DNA of 64,000 nt, taken from positions 25,907 to 89,906 of the forward strand of contig JAWXAT010000035.1 in the NCBI GenBank assembly GCA_034439615.1. The letters are read 5' to 3'. The notes beneath the pieces were generated by a model. The model was not told the DNA's origin. It was given only the letters and a program-made list of their open reading frames with translations, and did no database searches. The translations under genes were made by a program, and so were the position numbers. This stretch comes from Oligoflexia bacterium. Its GTDB lineage: Bacteria > Bdellovibrionota > Bdellovibrionia > JABDDW01. The first letter of the stretch is position 1, and each line of letters opens with the position of its first letter. Below are positions 26,160-35,739 of the stretch, piece by piece.

Positions 26160-27281
26160 TTGAAACTGGACAATCGTCAAAGCGATTTACCAAAATTTTT
26201 AGATAGAAAAATTGGAATCCTGCTTGTCTTTTTATTAAGCTGCATTCGGCCTTTGTTGAAACTTGTCCAAGGTCTAGAGCCTCAAGGTAAAAAACGATTT
26301 CTTATTATTAAATTATCTGCCCTTGGTGATGTGGTTGTGATGCTGCCTGCACTCAGACTTTTAAAAAATCAATATCCTGATAGTGAAATTGTTTTTTTGG
26401 GAAGTTCTTCTAATAAAGAAATGTGTCTGAGTGTTCCCATGATTTCTAAGTTTGAAACATTTTCGATTAAAAATATTTTTAAACTACGTAAAGAATTTTT
26501 CACAGCCGTTATAGATTTTGATCAGTGGGTGAGAACTACGGCTATTATTGCCGCACTTATGAAAACTTCGTTTAGTGTCGGTTTTAAATCACCTAGTCAA
26601 TATCGACATTTTGCCCATGATGAGATCGTTGAATTTTCAAAAAACATTCACACAGGCAGTAATTTTTGGAATCTTACAAAAAAACTACTTACGAAATTGG
26701 GCAATTCAGTCACGAGTACTTTTGAAGAAGATTGCGATAAAGTTCAAAAAGAATGGCTGAAAACTTTTACCCACAAACCCACAATGAAACATTTGCCAGA
26801 AAATTTTATCGTCATACATCCAGGGTGCGGAGAAAATGGAGTCTATAGACAATGGCCTATCGACTCATGGAAAAATTTGGTGATCATGCTCACCCAGAAA
26901 TTCAACCCCACTGAAATTCTAATTACAGGGCAGGGCGATTATGAGGTGGCATTGGCGCAATCAATTTCCCAAGCCGGTGGAACATCAATTGCTGGAAAAG
27001 TAAGTTTTCAAGAACTTATTGAGATCTTAACAAGAGCAAAACGAGTCTATTCTTCAAACACAGGTATAATGCATCTTGCTAGTTTTTTGGGTAATCGGGT
27101 CATTGTTCTTAATGGACCTACAAATTCTGTGCTTTGGAAACCACTTTGGGGTGGCCTTACACTTAACTCGCCAGTGGCTTGTGCTCCTTGCTTGACGTGG
27201 GGAAATGACTATGGTTGTTCTGACCCTGTATGTGTAAAGATAATGACTCCACAACTGGTTTTTGAGGCTAGCAATGCTTAA
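26160..27281 (+). CDS. Glycosyltransferase family 9 (heptosyltransferase-like)
   Basis: 373 residues. TTG is the only reasonable start because the next ATG falls inside the conserved LIIKLSALGDVVVMLPAL motif. A hydrophobic segment at 18-34 precedes the GT9 fold. C-terminal donor site: SSNTGIMHLASFLGNRVIVLNGPT, followed by the Cys-bearing tail ACAPCLTWGNDYGCSDPVCV. Paralogous to the GT9 gene at 22474. The 3' end overlaps the downstream sugar transferase gene by eight bases. Likely transfers a heptose to LPS core. Confidence 0.83.
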   Translation: MKLDNRQSDLPKFLDRKIGILLVFLLSCIRPLLKLVQGLEPQGKKRFLIIKLSALGDVVVMLPALRLLKNQYPDSEIVFLGSSSNKEMCLSVPMISKFETFSIKNIFKLRKEFFTAVIDFDQWVRTTAIIAALMKTSFSVGFKSPSQYRHFAHDEIVEFSKNIHTGSNFWNLTKKLLTKLGNSVTSTFEEDCDKVQKEWLKTFTHKPTMKHLPENFIVIHPGCGENGVYRQWPIDSWKNLVIMLTQKFNPTEILITGQGDYEVALAQSISQAGGTSIAGKVSFQELIEILTRAKRVYSSNTGIMHLASFLGNRVIVLNGPTNSVLWKPLWGGLTLNSPVACAPCLTWGNDYGCSDPVCVKIMTPQLVFEASNA

Positions 27282-28680
27282 AGAACATCAGCGTTATTTT
27301 AATATGTTTTTTCAATTCTTTGACATGTTCATTGTAGCACTCGCCTGGGTGTTGTCTTATCCGCTACGATTTATTTATCTCGCGGATATAATACCTGTAC
27401 GTAAAGGTTATCCACTTTATGATGAATATTTTTACATCACAGGTGTTATAGTTATTATTTGGTATGCCGTTTTTAATCTTACTGGTGTTTATAAATCTCG
27501 TCGCACACAAAGTCTTTGGCCCGAACTTTTAGCACTTGCTCGTGCACAAACAGTTGCTTTTATTATTTTTGCTGCACTCACTTTTTTAACTACAGCGGTC
27601 ATGTTTTCCCGTGGTGTTTTGCTTGTTTTCTTTGTTCTCGTAAATGTTTTTTTCGTAGTTGAACGTATCGCACTTCGATTTTTTCTTAAAAATTTACGAA
27701 GAAAAGGTTTTAATCGACGAAACGTACTTATCGTTGGGGATAATGAAATCGCAAAAGCATTTTTAGAGAGATTACATTATCATCCTGAATTGGGGCTTGC
27801 CGTAATGGGGGTTATCCGTCTGGATGAATTACCTGAATCAAGTCGCACAGGTTTACAAGTATTAGGCACTTGTGCTGATTTAACGAAGGTATTAACGCTT
27901 CATAAAATCGATCAAGTATTTTTGGCACTTCGAAACGCTGATCGCGATCAACTCGATATGATTCTTTCAAGTGTGATGGAGCAAAATGTTGATGTACGTA
28001 TTATTCCAGATCTACATCAATTTATTACATTAGGTTGTGATGTTGAGGAGTTTGAGGGCATGCCCCTTATTTCTCTAAATCAAAGCCCCATTGTCGGTTG
28101 GAATAGTGTGGCTAAACGAATTTCTGATATTTTATATGCCAGCCTCGCATTTTTAATTTTTTCGCCCTTGATGGCTTTGATCGCTCTAGCGATAAAAATA
28201 TTTTCACCAGGCCCCATCATCCACCGTCAACAACGTATGGGGCTTGATGGTCGTGTTTTTCAAATGCTGAAGTTTCGCACCATGCGCGTAGATGCAGAGA
28301 GCGCCACAGGTGCAGTGTGGGCGACAAAAAATGATAATAGAGTTACATGGATCGGTAAAATCTTACGTCGCACCTCTCTTGATGAGCTTCCTCAGTTTAT
28401 TAATGTGCTTAAGGGTGAAATGAGTTGTGTAGGGCCACGTCCTGAGCGGCCCGAACTTGTACAAAAATTTAAACACGATATACCAAAGTATATGCTCAGG
28501 CATAAAGTAAAAGCTGGAATCACAGGTTGGGCTCAAGTGAATGGCTTAAGAGGCGACACCAGCCTTGAAAAACGCATCGAGTATGATCTTTATTATATTT
28601 CAAATTGGTCTTTGTTTTTCGATTTCAAAATCATGATCATGACTTTGTTCAAAGGCTTTGTTTCTAAGAACGCGTATTAA
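27274..28680 (+). CDS. Undecaprenyl-phosphate sugar phosphotransferase (WcaJ/PssY-like)
   Basis: 468 residues from ATG 27274, preferred because GAGG lies six bases upstream; a TTG twelve bases earlier is the alternative. Four N-terminal transmembrane helices (about 10-130), a CoA-binding-like domain (NVLIVGDNEIAKAF near 150), a fifth hydrophobic segment (about 285-310), then the C-terminal transferase domain. That domain has LKFRTMRVDAE, RRTSLDELPQFINVLKGEMSCVGPRPERP and the GITGWAQVNGLRG motif. It moves a sugar-1-phosphate to the lipid carrier and starts a repeat unit of exopolysaccharide or O-antigen. Confidence 0.92.
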   Translation: MLKEHQRYFNMFFQFFDMFIVALAWVLSYPLRFIYLADIIPVRKGYPLYDEYFYITGVIVIIWYAVFNLTGVYKSRRTQSLWPELLALARAQTVAFIIFAALTFLTTAVMFSRGVLLVFFVLVNVFFVVERIALRFFLKNLRRKGFNRRNVLIVGDNEIAKAFLERLHYHPELGLAVMGVIRLDELPESSRTGLQVLGTCADLTKVLTLHKIDQVFLALRNADRDQLDMILSSVMEQNVDVRIIPDLHQFITLGCDVEEFEGMPLISLNQSPIVGWNSVAKRISDILYASLAFLIFSPLMALIALAIKIFSPGPIIHRQQRMGLDGRVFQMLKFRTMRVDAESATGAVWATKNDNRVTWIGKILRRTSLDELPQFINVLKGEMSCVGPRPERPELVQKFKHDIPKYMLRHKVKAGITGWAQVNGLRGDTSLEKRIEYDLYYISNWSLFFDFKIMIMTLFKGFVSKNAY

Positions 28681-28706
28681 AAAAGGCTCTCACCTAACAG
28701 GAGCTT
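28679..28706 (-). terminator. Putative intrinsic terminator of the ugd-uxs operon
   Basis: Reverse-strand reading gives a short stem AGCTC / GAGCC (one G-U pair, loop about 11 bases) followed by TTTTTT, directly after the stop codon of the decarboxylase gene. The stem is short, so efficiency is uncertain. Confidence 0.4.
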
Positions 28707-28708
28707 AC

Positions 28709-29644
28709 TTATACAAGCGTTGATTTAAAATACTCCAACGTCTTTTCAAAACCTTCACGCAATGAAACTTTTGGTTCCCATTTTAATTCGCGTTTAGCTT
28801 TTGTAATGTCAGGTCGACGCTGTTTAGGATCAGACGGAGGAAGTGGTTTATGCTCTGTCTTAAAATCAACCTTACAAGCAAGTCCAACATTTTTGGCGAT
28901 ATCTAAAATCGTATATTCATCAGGATTACCAATATTAGTTGGTGTGTTAATTGAACTTTGCATAAGCATATGCATACCTTCAACTAAATCAGTTACATAA
29001 CAAAGACTGCGCGTTTGTTTGCCATCACCATAAATGGTAAATGGTTGCTTTTTTAACGCTTGCATAAAAAAGTTAGGAATAACACGGCCGTCTTCAGGTC
29101 GCATGCGTGGACCATAAGTATTAAAAATGCGCATGATCTTTGTGTCGATTTTGTATCGTCGATGGTAGGCCATGGTCATCGCTTCAGCAAATCGTTTTGC
29201 TTCATCGTAACAACCGCGAATACCCGTGCAATCAACATTGCCTAGATATGTTTCTTTTTGCGGGTGTTCTAGGGGATCACCATAAACTTCAGAAGTAGAA
29301 GCGATTAAAATACGGGCATTTTGTTGTTGAGCCCACTGTAAAAGATTGAGATGCCCAATAGAACCGGTACGCAAAATAAAATCAGGAATTTTTTCAAAAT
29401 CTATGGGGCTTGCTGGGCTTGCAAGGTTGTAAATTTCATCGCAAGCAACATTCATGTGTAGGGGGTTGTTTATATCGTGTTCTATCCAACTAAAACTTTT
29501 ATTATTAATAAGATGTTCGATATTGCTACGTCTACCGGTGACAAGATTATCAATGGCATAAACGCGGTAGTTTTTTGCAAGCAAAAGTTCACAAAGATGG
29601 CTTCCAATAAAGCCAGCACCACCGGCGACTAAAGCAACTTTCAT
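28709..29644 (-). CDS. UDP-glucuronate decarboxylase (UDP-xylose synthase type)
   Basis: 311-residue extended short-chain dehydrogenase. NAD site GGAGFIGSHL at 8-17, the TGR segment after VYAIDNL, catalytic Ser/Thr in STSEVYGDP, Tyr and Lys in CYDEAKRFAE, and RIFNTYGPRM downstream are those of UXS enzymes. It converts UDP-glucuronate to UDP-xylose or its 4-keto intermediate. ATGA overlap with the upstream ugd gene, which makes UDP-glucuronate, so the two act in sequence. Product would feed glycan synthesis by the neighbouring transferases. Confidence 0.9.
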   Translation of the reverse strand: MKVALVAGGAGFIGSHLCELLLAKNYRVYAIDNLVTGRRSNIEHLINNKSFSWIEHDINNPLHMNVACDEIYNLASPASPIDFEKIPDFILRTGSIGHLNLLQWAQQQNARILIASTSEVYGDPLEHPQKETYLGNVDCTGIRGCYDEAKRFAEAMTMAYHRRYKIDTKIMRIFNTYGPRMRPEDGRVIPNFFMQALKKQPFTIYGDGKQTRSLCYVTDLVEGMHMLMQSSINTPTNIGNPDEYTILDIAKNVGLACKVDFKTEHKPLPPSDPKQRRPDITKAKRELKWEPKVSLREGFEKTLEYFKSTLV

Positions 29645-30945
29645 GTTTTTTCTCTACCAATACTGAAATAGGTAAAACCAAGGCTTCTCATATTTTCTGG
29701 TTCATAAATATTTCGCCCATCAAAAACAACTTTTTGTTTCATAAGAGCTTTCATCGAATTAAAGTCAGGGCTTCTAAATTCATTCCATTCAGTAACGATG
29801 ACAAGACCATCGCTCCCTTTAAGAGCACTCATGGCATCAGCAGTCCAGTTTACTTTATCGCCATAAGTTTTTTTCATATTATCGATAGCAGCTGGATCAT
29901 ACGCTTGAATCTTTACACCCTCTTTAAGAAGGGCGTCGATGATAACAGCAGCCGGAGCCTCACGAATATCATCGGTTCTGGGTTTAAATGCCAAACCCCA
30001 AAGTGAAAGTGTTAAGCCCGATAGTTTTGGATAATGTTTTTTAATCTTTTTAATTATAACTGTTTTTTGATTTTCATTTGCTGTGTCTGTGGCTTTAACC
30101 ACATTGAGACTTACACCGTACTCATCAGCAGTTTTCACAAGTGCCTTAACGTCTTTAGGAAAACAACTGCCCCCATAGCCAACACCTGGGTAAAAGAACG
30201 CTGATCCAATACGTGAATCTGAGGTAAAACCATTTTTAACTTCAGAAACGTCAGCACCAACTGCATCACAAAAAAGTGCAAGCTCATTGATGAAACTGAT
30301 TTTGGTAGCTAAGAATGCATTTGCAGCGTATTTCGTAATTTCCGCAGCTTTGTTTGACATGAATAAAATTGGCCTGCCGTTTTTAACAAACGGTGCATAG
30401 ATTTGTTCCATTGCTTTTCGTGCAGCATCAGAAGAGCAGCCAATTACCACGCGATCAGGACGCAAAAAATCATCAATGGAAGCACCCTCTTTAAGAAACT
30501 CAGGGTTACTCACCACATCAAATTTAATTTTCGTGAATTTTGAAACTGTTTTTGAAATTTTCTCAGCTGTACCCACTGGAACTGTACTTTTCATTACAAT
30601 AATTTTTTCATCAGTCATATTTTGACCAATAAATTCGGCAACGTTTAGAACATGACTAAGATCGGCTGATCCGTCTTCTCCTTCGGGAGTGCCTACTGCA
30701 ATAAAAATAACTTGTGATTCTTTAACTGCTTTTTTACCGTCAGTAGTGAATTCAATTCTTCCAGCTTTAAGTGTGCTTTTAAGTAAGTCATCAAGCCCCG
30801 GTTCATAGATAGGTACAATACCGTCTTGCAGGGCTTGAATCTTTTTAGCATCGATGTCGATGCCAATGACGTTATTTCCTGCATCTGCAAAACAAACTCC
30901 TGCAACTAAACCTACATAACCTGTTCCAAACACTGAGATTTTCAA
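29641..30945 (-). CDS. ugd: UDP-glucose 6-dehydrogenase
   Basis: 434 residues, UDP-glucose/GDP-mannose dehydrogenase family. NAD motif GTGYVGLVAGVCFADAG at 7-23; catalytic Cys in YGGSCFPKDV; C-terminal UDP-binding domain with LWGLAFKPRTDDIREAPA. Oxidises UDP-glucose twice to UDP-glucuronate. Overlaps the downstream UDP-glucuronate decarboxylase by four bases. AAGGAG ribosome binding site upstream. A promoter candidate lies at 30984-31013. Confidence 0.95.
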   Translation of the reverse strand: MKISVFGTGYVGLVAGVCFADAGNNVIGIDIDAKKIQALQDGIVPIYEPGLDDLLKSTLKAGRIEFTTDGKKAVKESQVIFIAVGTPEGEDGSADLSHVLNVAEFIGQNMTDEKIIVMKSTVPVGTAEKISKTVSKFTKIKFDVVSNPEFLKEGASIDDFLRPDRVVIGCSSDAARKAMEQIYAPFVKNGRPILFMSNKAAEITKYAANAFLATKISFINELALFCDAVGADVSEVKNGFTSDSRIGSAFFYPGVGYGGSCFPKDVKALVKTADEYGVSLNVVKATDTANENQKTVIIKKIKKHYPKLSGLTLSLWGLAFKPRTDDIREAPAAVIIDALLKEGVKIQAYDPAAIDNMKKTYGDKVNWTADAMSALKGSDGLVIVTEWNEFRSPDFNSMKALMKQKVVFDGRNIYEPENMRSLGFTYFSIGREKT

Positions 30946-30967
30946 AAATAACTCCTTGATCGTATAA

Positions 30968-30996
30968 TTGACTTGAGTGATTAATTAAACTATCAC
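30968..30996 (+). promoter_or_regulatory. Putative promoter for the flippase-like gene at 31044
   Basis: TTGACT (30968-30973), 17-base spacer, TATCAC (30991-30996). The -35 matches five of six consensus bases. It overlaps the opposing promoter for ugd. Confidence 0.45.
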
Positions 30997-31000
30997 TTAA
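30973..31000. promoter_or_regulatory. Inverted repeat between divergent promoters, possible operator
   Basis: Half-sites TTGAGTGAT (30973-30981) and ATCACTTAA (30992-31000) are inverted copies with one mismatch, separated by ten AT-rich bases. The repeat covers the -10 elements of both divergent promoter candidates, which is a good position for a repressor. Confidence 0.35.
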
Positions 31001-31013
31001 AGGTGCAAGTCAA
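30984..31013 (-). promoter_or_regulatory. Putative promoter of the ugd-uxs operon
   Basis: Reverse strand: TTGACT (31013-31008), 18-base spacer, TTTAAT (30989-30984), about 38 bases before the ugd start codon. Both boxes match the sigma70 consensus at five of six bases. Confidence 0.5.
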
Positions 31014-31043
31014 CCATACTCGTTAAGGCCTTAGGGAACGGTT

Positions 31044-32036
31044 TTGAAGAAAACAATCACTTCTTTTTTAAAATTTGCTTTAGCAGTCGGGCTTATCTAT
31101 TGGCTCGTAGCCACAGAAAAGATTACGGCTGAGCCTTTTTTACGCTTATGGGATAAGCCATGGCTCATACCGTTTATGTTTGCCACGGTATTTTGTCTTA
31201 TTTTTATTAATAATTATCGTTGGTTATTGCTCCTGCAAGGGCAACAAATCGCATCTTCAGTGAAGCAAACTTTGTCTCTTACATTTATCGGACTCTTTTT
31301 TAATCTCGCCATGCCAGGGAGCGTTGGTGGCGATGTGATTAAGGCCTTTTATATTGTGAAAGAGCAACCGGGTACACGTTTGAGGGCCGCAACTAGCGTT
31401 TTGATGGATCGCGTTGTAGGGCTCTATGCTATGGGGCTTGTTGCTTTAACTTCAGTGATTATTAATTATGAAAAAATCGGAAGTATTCCCCAGCTTCGTA
31501 TACTCGCTTTATTTATTATTGCTCTAGTTGGAGCCTTCACGGTTTTTTTCATGATTGGTTTTTCAAGACGCGTTCGTAACCACAGTTTGATGCATAAAAT
31601 TTTAGACAAAACTCCTGGAGGCAAATTAATAGAACGCATTTATGATGCCGTTCACGGATTTCGAAATGGAAAAACACAATTTGCACTTGGAATTCTTCTT
31701 AGTATCGGGGTTCAAGGTCTTAACATCACCTCACTTTATATTTTAGCTAGAGCTTTGGGTTTTGAAACTGCCTCGCTCTCAGGGTTTTTCTTTATTATCC
31801 CACTCGGATTAATTGCCACAGCTATTCCTATTAGCCCCGCAGGCATTGGTGTGGGGCAAGCTGTGTTTTTGGCCCTGTTTACTTGGTACGACGGCTCTAC
31901 AACACAAGTTGGACCAGCACTTATTACGATTTCACAAGTTGTGCAGGCTGCTTGGGCTATTGTTGGAGCTATACTTTATTTTTTAAGAAAAGCTCCCATT
32001 GACGTTAAGGTTCCCGCCGAAGCTGGCGGCAAATGA
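31044..32036 (+). CDS. YbhN / lysylphosphatidylglycerol synthase TM-region family membrane protein
   Basis: 330 residues with about eight transmembrane helices. The motif FFNLAMPGSVGGDVIKAF near 85-105 and the later IPISPAGIGVGQAVF near 260 are hallmarks of the UPF0104 / flippase-like family (YbhN, MprF membrane half, AglD). TTG start with TTAGGGAA nine bases upstream. Its stop overlaps recO by four bases. Family members move lipids or lipid-linked sugars or act beside glycosyltransferases; the envelope-glycan setting agrees. Confidence 0.85.
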   Translation: MKKTITSFLKFALAVGLIYWLVATEKITAEPFLRLWDKPWLIPFMFATVFCLIFINNYRWLLLLQGQQIASSVKQTLSLTFIGLFFNLAMPGSVGGDVIKAFYIVKEQPGTRLRAATSVLMDRVVGLYAMGLVALTSVIINYEKIGSIPQLRILALFIIALVGAFTVFFMIGFSRRVRNHSLMHKILDKTPGGKLIERIYDAVHGFRNGKTQFALGILLSIGVQGLNITSLYILARALGFETASLSGFFFIIPLGLIATAIPISPAGIGVGQAVFLALFTWYDGSTTQVGPALITISQVVQAAWAIVGAILYFLRKAPIDVKVPAEAGGK

Positions 32037-32794
32037 GTTCGGTAAATCACGAAACAAAAGGTCAGGGTTTTATTTTAAGAATCACCGCCGCTCAAGAAGC
32101 TGATGTGATTGTAAAAATACTTTCTTCAAACGGCGAAAAAATATCAGCCTTTGCAAAGGCCGGGTTAAAAAGCCGCAAGCGCTTTGGCGGATCCCTTCAA
32201 CCACTTTTTAACATCACCTATCGCCTCACAAAAAAATCTCCTCAACAAGATCTCTACTTTTTAGAAGAAGCACATGTGCGCCATGATTTTAAAAATCTGC
32301 GTACTCAACTTGAGCGTCTCACATCAGCGAGTTATGCTGCTGAGCTCGTAGAATTATGCGCACACGAAGGTTTAGAAAATACTGAACTCTATAATCTCTT
32401 TGGTGCGACTTTACGTGCCCTAGATTCAGGTTTGTCTGTTGAGGGTGTTCTAAGACAATTTGAGGTGAAGCTTTTATCTATTTTGGGTTGGCTCCCTGGT
32501 CTTCAAAAATGTGCCTCTTGTGGTGTTGAAGAAAAAGAGCTTACCCTAAACCCCGATCAGGGGTTGGTTGTCTGTAGAGATTGTGGAAGATTTCCGTTAA
32601 TACTTACTCGTGAAGTGGCTCAACACATTTTAAATCTTTTAGGAACTTCAGTTTTAGAAAATGATCTTGATGAATCACAAGCCCAGAGAATTGGCCAGAT
32701 TACTATGGCTCTATTGCAATCTCATTGGGGGCATCAAAAACCAAAAGCACTTCAATTTATGGCCAGCATGAGACGTTTTCAAAAAAATCCTTAA
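32033..32794 (+). CDS. recO: DNA repair protein RecO
   Basis: 253 residues with the RecO layout: N-terminal OB-fold (about 8-85, with the GLKSRKRFGGSLQPL segment), a helical middle, and a four-Cys zinc site CASCG ... CRDCG at about 159-185. RecO loads RecA on SSB-coated DNA with RecR. ATG overlaps the preceding stop (ATGA), so it is translationally coupled to a membrane-protein gene, an unusual partner. Confidence 0.92.
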   Translation: MSSVNHETKGQGFILRITAAQEADVIVKILSSNGEKISAFAKAGLKSRKRFGGSLQPLFNITYRLTKKSPQQDLYFLEEAHVRHDFKNLRTQLERLTSASYAAELVELCAHEGLENTELYNLFGATLRALDSGLSVEGVLRQFEVKLLSILGWLPGLQKCASCGVEEKELTLNPDQGLVVCRDCGRFPLILTREVAQHILNLLGTSVLENDLDESQAQRIGQITMALLQSHWGHQKPKALQFMASMRRFQKNP

Positions 32795-32802
32795 ATAGAG
32801 TT

Positions 32803-33372
32803 TTATCGATACTTCATTTGTTGTTGGTGTTCTTTAAACTTTTGAATCATTAATTTTGCCGCTTCTAAAACATTGCTAGCTATATATTTTGGAGCTGCGT
32901 AGGAAGTATCAATGGGGGGAGTTGTTTCATTTTGAAGTAAAATGCTTTGGCAACCGGCTCGAAGGCCTGCCTCTACATCTGACATGCGATCACCCACCAT
33001 CCATGAAAGCTTCATATCGATATCGTATTTTTGGCCAGCTTGTTGAAGCATTCCTGCATTTGGTTTGCGACAAATGCATCCTCCGTCGACGGGGTGTGGG
33101 CAATAATAAACATCATGTATAATAGCCCCGTTTTTTTTGAAATCTTCAACGATCATTGAATTGATTTTTTTCAGGATGTTTTCATCAACAATCCCACGCG
33201 CGACACCACTTTGGTTTGTGGCCAAAATAACCTTAAAGCCATTCTCGTTTAATAGCTTTATGGCCTCATAAGATTCCTTATACGTCTCAATTCGATTAGG
33301 ATCGTTAAGGTAAATAACATCTTTAATGATTGTGCCATCGCGGTCTAAAAATGCAGCTTTTGAGTTGCTCAT
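32803..33372 (-). CDS. gmhB: D-glycero-beta-D-manno-heptose-1,7-bisphosphate 7-phosphatase
   Basis: HAD-family phosphatase. I start it at the ATG at 33372, because the conserved motif AAFLDRDGTI then begins near residue 6 as in GmhB; an upstream in-frame ATG at 33423 would add 17 hydrophobic residues. Neither has a clear ribosome binding site. Motifs: DRDGT (nucleophile), ATNQSGVARG (motif II), the zinc-site set YYCPHPVDGGCICRKP, and MVGDRMSDVEAG (motif IV). It makes heptose-1-phosphate for ADP-heptose, the donor used by the GT9 enzymes here. Confidence 0.93.
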   Translation of the reverse strand: MSNSKAAFLDRDGTIIKDVIYLNDPNRIETYKESYEAIKLLNENGFKVILATNQSGVARGIVDENILKKINSMIVEDFKKNGAIIHDVYYCPHPVDGGCICRKPNAGMLQQAGQKYDIDMKLSWMVGDRMSDVEAGLRAGCQSILLQNETTPPIDTSYAAPKYIASNVLEAAKLMIQKFKEHQQQMKYR

Positions 33373-33441
33373 CACAATCGTTTTAGAATAGAAAATTAGT
33401 AGAACACAACTCATTTGTGACATTTGTTAAAGGAATTTTTT

Positions 33442-35169
33442 TTGGAAAGCATCAAACGACTTTTTCCGTATCTAAAACCCTATCGTGGAACGATCATCGT
33501 CACACTTATTTTGGGTGTGCTGCTTGGCGCCACGAATATCGGTATGGCTAAAATCGTTCAAGTCGTTAATGACGATATATTTATTAAAAAAGATCAAAGA
33601 ATGCTGCTCCTTGTACCGCTTGCAGCAATTGCGCTTTATTTTGTGATGGGTTTATTACGCTACTTTCATATGTACTATCTCAGATACACAGGTGATCGAA
33701 TATCAGTAGATATTCGAAATGATCTTCAAACCCAATACGCAAATCTTAGTCTTGATTTTCATACAGAGAACTCATCAGGTAGTTTGATCAGTAAAACCAT
33801 GAACGATGTGGTGCTTGTACAATTAGGTCTCACACTCCTTGCTGATATCGTTCGCGAACCACTGACCATCATCGCACTATTAGGATATCTTTTTTATACT
33901 AACTGGATGCTCGCCGCTGCGATTTTTCTTGCAGCACCGATTGTGATTATTGTTTCAAAAAGTCTTGGCCGTAGTGTTCGTAAATACAGTCATATGATGC
34001 AAGAGACCAACGAAGAATGGACTAGCACCATTAAAGAGACCATTGATGGCATCAGAGTTGTGAAAGCCTTTGGGCTCGAAACCCATATGGTCAACAAGTT
34101 TAAAAAAGTTGCTGATAAATTTTTATTCACACGACGAAAAATCTTGGGCCGCGAAGAATTAGCTGGGCCCGTGTTTGAACTTCTTGCTGCTGTAGTAGTT
34201 GCAGGCATTTTGTACTTTGCTGGATTACAAATCATTCAAGGTAAAATGACTCCAGGTGAATTTTTATCTATAATTTCAGTATTGGCAATGCTTCAAGGCC
34301 CTATTAAAAAACTTCAAGATGCCCATGTGCGTTTGCAACATACAATCGCCGCTGCACAAAGGGTATTTGCGATCATTGATACTCCTGTAAAAGTTCAAGA
34401 TCCTGAAAAACATAATCGCAAATCAATACCTTGGCCCGATCAATGGGACACCATCGATTTTAAAAACGTGCAGTTCTCATACGGTAATCACCCAATTCTT
34501 CGCGGTATTAACCTTAAAGTACGTCGTGGTGAAGTTGTGGCGATCGTAGGCGCTAGCGGAGCAGGAAAAACAACTCTCGTAAATTTACTTCCACGTTTTT
34601 ATGATGTCGAAGGTGGGCAAATAACAGTTGGTGGTGTTGACGTCAAAGACATGCAGGTTCGTGATCTGCGTGGTCATATCGGGCTTGTAACCCAAGACGT
34701 GTTTTTATTTAATGAATCAATCAAAGATAATATTTTAGCCGGCAATACAGGTAATGAACCAGATGTGAAGTCAGCCCTCGAAGCTGCTCACGCATTGGCG
34801 TTTGTACAAAATCTTCCTCATAAAACTGAAACACGTGTGGGTGATCGCGGAGCTAAACTTTCAGGCGGTGAACGTCAACGTATCAGTATCGCTCGTGCTG
34901 TTTTTAAAAATGCGCCTGTTCTCATTTTAGATGAGGCTACGAGTAGTCTTGATTCTCAAAGTGAACTTGAGGTTCAAAAAGCTCTTGATGAACTCATGCG
35001 CGGGCGTACTACATTTGTAATTGCCCACAGACTTTCTACAATTCAAAAAGCGCATCGCATTATTGTTTTGTCCGAGGGTAAAATCATTGAAGAGGGAAGT
35101 CACACTGAACTTCTCACTCGCCAGGGTGCTTATCAAAAACTTCATTCTATTCAATTTAATGGAGCGTAA
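33442..35169 (+). CDS. MsbA-like ABC exporter
   Basis: 575 residues from TTG 33442; AAGGAA lies six bases upstream, whereas the TTG at 33424 has no such site. Six transmembrane helices in residues 15-310, then an ATPase domain with Walker A GASGAGKTT, signature LSGGERQRIS, Walker B LILDEATSSLD and H-loop. A full-length homodimer half of the MsbA type. MsbA flips lipid A-core across the inner membrane, and the neighbours (gmhB, GT9) make LPS core, so that role is likely. The downstream DUF1415 gene begins one base after its stop codon. Confidence 0.88.
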   Translation: MESIKRLFPYLKPYRGTIIVTLILGVLLGATNIGMAKIVQVVNDDIFIKKDQRMLLLVPLAAIALYFVMGLLRYFHMYYLRYTGDRISVDIRNDLQTQYANLSLDFHTENSSGSLISKTMNDVVLVQLGLTLLADIVREPLTIIALLGYLFYTNWMLAAAIFLAAPIVIIVSKSLGRSVRKYSHMMQETNEEWTSTIKETIDGIRVVKAFGLETHMVNKFKKVADKFLFTRRKILGREELAGPVFELLAAVVVAGILYFAGLQIIQGKMTPGEFLSIISVLAMLQGPIKKLQDAHVRLQHTIAAAQRVFAIIDTPVKVQDPEKHNRKSIPWPDQWDTIDFKNVQFSYGNHPILRGINLKVRRGEVVAIVGASGAGKTTLVNLLPRFYDVEGGQITVGGVDVKDMQVRDLRGHIGLVTQDVFLFNESIKDNILAGNTGNEPDVKSALEAAHALAFVQNLPHKTETRVGDRGAKLSGGERQRISIARAVFKNAPVLILDEATSSLDSQSELEVQKALDELMRGRTTFVIAHRLSTIQKAHRIIVLSEGKIIEEGSHTELLTRQGAYQKLHSIQFNGA

Positions 35170-35739
35170 GTGAGTCTAGATTCAAAAACAGATTTTGAAG
35201 ATTCACAAAAGATCATCGATAAAACGGTGAGCTGGCTTGAGACGATCGTTATTGGTCTTAATCTGTGTCCATTTGCCAAGGCAGTTCATACAAAAAAACA
35301 AATTCGGTACGTAGTAACTCAATCAGTATCATCTGATGAATTATTAAAAATTTTAAAATCTGAATTAAAAAGCCTTCATGCAACAAATCCTAATGTCGCT
35401 GACACAACACTCATCATTCACCCTCAATGTTTAAAAGATTTTTTAGATTACAATGAGTTTTTACAAGTGGCAGAAAATGCGATTGCACAAATAGGTTTAG
35501 AAGGTGTGCTTCAGCTTGCGAGCTTTCATCCACAGTATCAGTTTGCAGGTTCAGAGCCCGACGCTATTGACAATTACACAAATCGTTCACCTTACCCAAT
35601 GCTTCACATCTTACGCGAAGCCAGCGTTTCAAAAGCAGTAGAACTTTTTCCAGAAGCCGTAATGATACCTGCAAATAATGTAGAAACAATGAACACGCTA
35701 GGCTTTGAAAAATTAAAAAAGCTTCTCGATACTTTCTAA
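35170..35739 (+). CDS. DUF1415 family protein
   Basis: 189 residues. The start VSWLETIVIGLNLCPFAK and the end LASFHPQYQFAGSEPDAIDNYTNRSPYPMLHILRE are typical of DUF1415. GTG start directly after the msbA-like stop (TAAGTG), so it is co-transcribed. Family function is not known to me; a conserved NLCPFA Cys and the HPQYQF motif suggest an enzyme. Cytoplasmic, no signal. Confidence 0.82.
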   Translation: MSLDSKTDFEDSQKIIDKTVSWLETIVIGLNLCPFAKAVHTKKQIRYVVTQSVSSDELLKILKSELKSLHATNPNVADTTLIIHPQCLKDFLDYNEFLQVAENAIAQIGLEGVLQLASFHPQYQFAGSEPDAIDNYTNRSPYPMLHILREASVSKAVELFPEAVMIPANNVETMNTLGFEKLKKLLDTF

